A stretch of DNA of 64,000 bases from positions 124,001 to 188,000 of the forward strand of contig CAWJAJ010000015.1 of the NCBI GenBank assembly GCA_963840805.1, given 5' to 3'. Made by a program: the position numbers and the translations under genes. This document shows, in pieces, positions 63,150-64,000 of this stretch; position 1 is the first letter of the stretch; every line of letters begins with the position of its first letter. The notes under the pieces were generated by a model that was not told where the DNA came from, searched no databases, and saw only the letters and a program-made list of their open reading frames with translations. This stretch comes from CADEEN01 sp963840805. GTDB lineage: Bacteria > Pseudomonadota > Gammaproteobacteria > Burkholderiales > Burkholderiaceae_C.

Positions 63150-64000
63150 TCACTTCGCCTTCGCCGGCACCGGCGCAGGCGCCGCCTTGCCGTGTTCCGA
63201 CGACGGCCACAGCCCGCGCGGGCGAACCAGCATGACGACGATCATCGCCAGTGCGATCAGCAACTGGCGCAGGATCGCGGCATCGATGCGCCCGCCCGTC
63301 ATGTTCTGGATGTCACCGGCGACGTAGCGCAGCACCTCGGGCAGCGCGGCCAGCATCACGGCGCCGAGGATCACGCCCGGGATGTGGCCGATGCCACCGA
63401 GCACGACCATCGCCACGATCATCACGCTCTCCATCAGGCTGAACGATTCGGGAGACACGAAGCCCTGGAACGACGCGAACATCGAGCCCGACACGCCGCC
63501 GAAAGTGGCACCCATCGCGAACGCCAGCAGCTTCATGTTGCGGGTGTTGATGCCCATCGCCTTGGCCGCGATCTCGTCCTCGCGAATGGCCATCCAGGCG
63601 CGGCCGATGCGAGAGGTCTCGAGCCGGTGGCAGATCACCACGCTGGCCACTACCAGCACCAGGAACAGGTAGTAGTAGAGCGAGACCGACGGGATGGCGA
63701 AGCCGCCGATGGTGATGCCCTTGCCGAAGTCGAGCAGGCCGAAGAAGGTCATCGAATCGATGCGGTCCAGGCCGCGCGGGCCATTGGTGATGTTGAGCGG
63801 CTGCTCGAGGTTGTTGAGGAAGACACGGATGATCTCGCCGAATCCGAGCGTCACGATGGCGAGGTAGTCGCCGCGCAGTTTCAGTGTCGGTGCGCCGAGC
63901 AGGGCGCCGGCGATGCCTGCGAGCGCCGCGCCGAGCGGAATCACCATCCAGATCGGCGTGTGCAGGCCCGCGGGGAAGGCGGCCTTGAAGGCCTCGAAGT
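63150..64000 (-). CDS. livM: Branched-chain amino acid ABC transporter permease LivM, N-terminus outside the window
   Basis: Membrane permease of the Liv-type importer. The frame is open to the right edge, so the start is beyond base 64000. Visible helices include LYYYLFLVLVVASVVICHRL and the LivM signature RGDYLAIVTLGFGEIIRVFL, followed by the ATPase-coupling loop SRIGRAWMAIREDEIAAKAM and MFASFQGFVSPESFSLMESV. The C-terminal tail is Ala/Pro/Lys rich. LivH and the binding protein presumably lie further right. Confidence 0.92.
   Translation of the reverse strand, partial: FEAFKAAFPAGLHTPIWMVIPLGAALAGIAGALLGAPTLKLRGDYLAIVTLGFGEIIRVFLNNLEQPLNITNGPRGLDRIDSMTFFGLLDFGKGITIGGFAIPSVSLYYYLFLVLVVASVVICHRLETSRIGRAWMAIREDEIAAKAMGINTRNMKLLAFAMGATFGGVSGSMFASFQGFVSPESFSLMESVMIVAMVVLGGIGHIPGVILGAVMLAALPEVLRYVAGDIQNMTGGRIDAAILRQLLIALAMIVVMLVRPRGLWPSSEHGKAAPAPVPAKAK

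Noticed and set aside
1..64000. CRISPR array, prophage, integron, IS element or toxin-antitoxin module
   Set aside because: No regularly spaced repeats, transposase, integrase, phage structural genes or paired small toxin/antitoxin genes were seen; gene content and codon use are uniform.

Overview
The window looks like chromosomal housekeeping DNA from a betaproteobacterium of the order Burkholderiales, probably near the Rubrivivax/Leptothrix/Methylibium group. This is inferred from very high GC, from the gene order rpsO-pnp-quinone oxidoreductase-tpiA-secG-tRNA-Leu-nuoABCDEFGHIJKLMN, from a PHA depolymerase, and from Burkholderiales-style GC-rich intergenic repeats. I saw no phage, plasmid, transposon, integron, CRISPR or toxin-antitoxin signature.

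Layout. 1-3.3 kb: the tail of a GGDEF protein, a YihY-family membrane protein, a DUF2069 protein and an FAD-linked oxidase. 3.3-19.3 kb (minus strand, reading leftwards): the 14-gene complex I operon nuoA-N followed by a NUDIX hydrolase and a DUF1178 protein; three palindromic repeats lie between nuo genes. 19.35-24.5 kb (minus): tRNA-Leu(GAG), secG, tpiA, a quinone oxidoreductase, pnp and rpsO. 24.6-26.9 kb (minus): an aminotransferase and tsaD. 27.1-33.3 kb: a small unknown gene, then the iron-sulfur assembly cluster iscR-iscS-iscU-iscA, a GNAT acetyltransferase, hscB-hscA-fdx. 33.4-37.3 kb: a low-molecular-weight phosphatase and uvrB (minus), diverging from an aromatic/aspartate aminotransferase. 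37.4-40 kb: PHA depolymerase, an orphan RnfB-type ferredoxin and nth. 40-44.7 kb: a cobalamin uptake locus (substrate-binding protein on plus; ATPase, permease and TonB receptor on minus) led by a cobalamin riboswitch. 44.8-49.3 kb: a coiled-coil gene, zapA, 6S RNA, an EVE protein, a TauE/SafE permease, a degenerate GGDEF protein (minus), rpsU, a YqeY protein and a TIGR01244 protein. 49.5-53.1 kb: a TRAP transporter. 53.2-61.6 kb: PmbA/TldE, DarP/YjgA, MogA, MurB, YajQ, a retropepsin-like protein, an M3 oligopeptidase, a coiled-coil periplasmic protein and an SRPBCC protein. 61.6-64 kb: livF, livG and the start-less part of livM.

Sequence quality matters here. About 20 genes are broken only by single-base indels. 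Correcting them gives full family-length proteins, and most are one-base insertions outside homopolymers. They cluster at 1-3 kb, 10.5-17 kb and 50-60 kb. I read them as consensus errors, not pseudogenes, and annotate each gene across its breaks.

I did not find a convincing new biological system. The best leads are structured leaders on rpsO and pnp, an acetyltransferase inserted behind a terminator inside the isc cluster, a GGDEF domain that lost its active site but kept an inhibitory-site motif, a 28-bp triple repeat made from a gene's own 3' end, and two convergent gene pairs whose stop codons abut or overlap in a palindrome.
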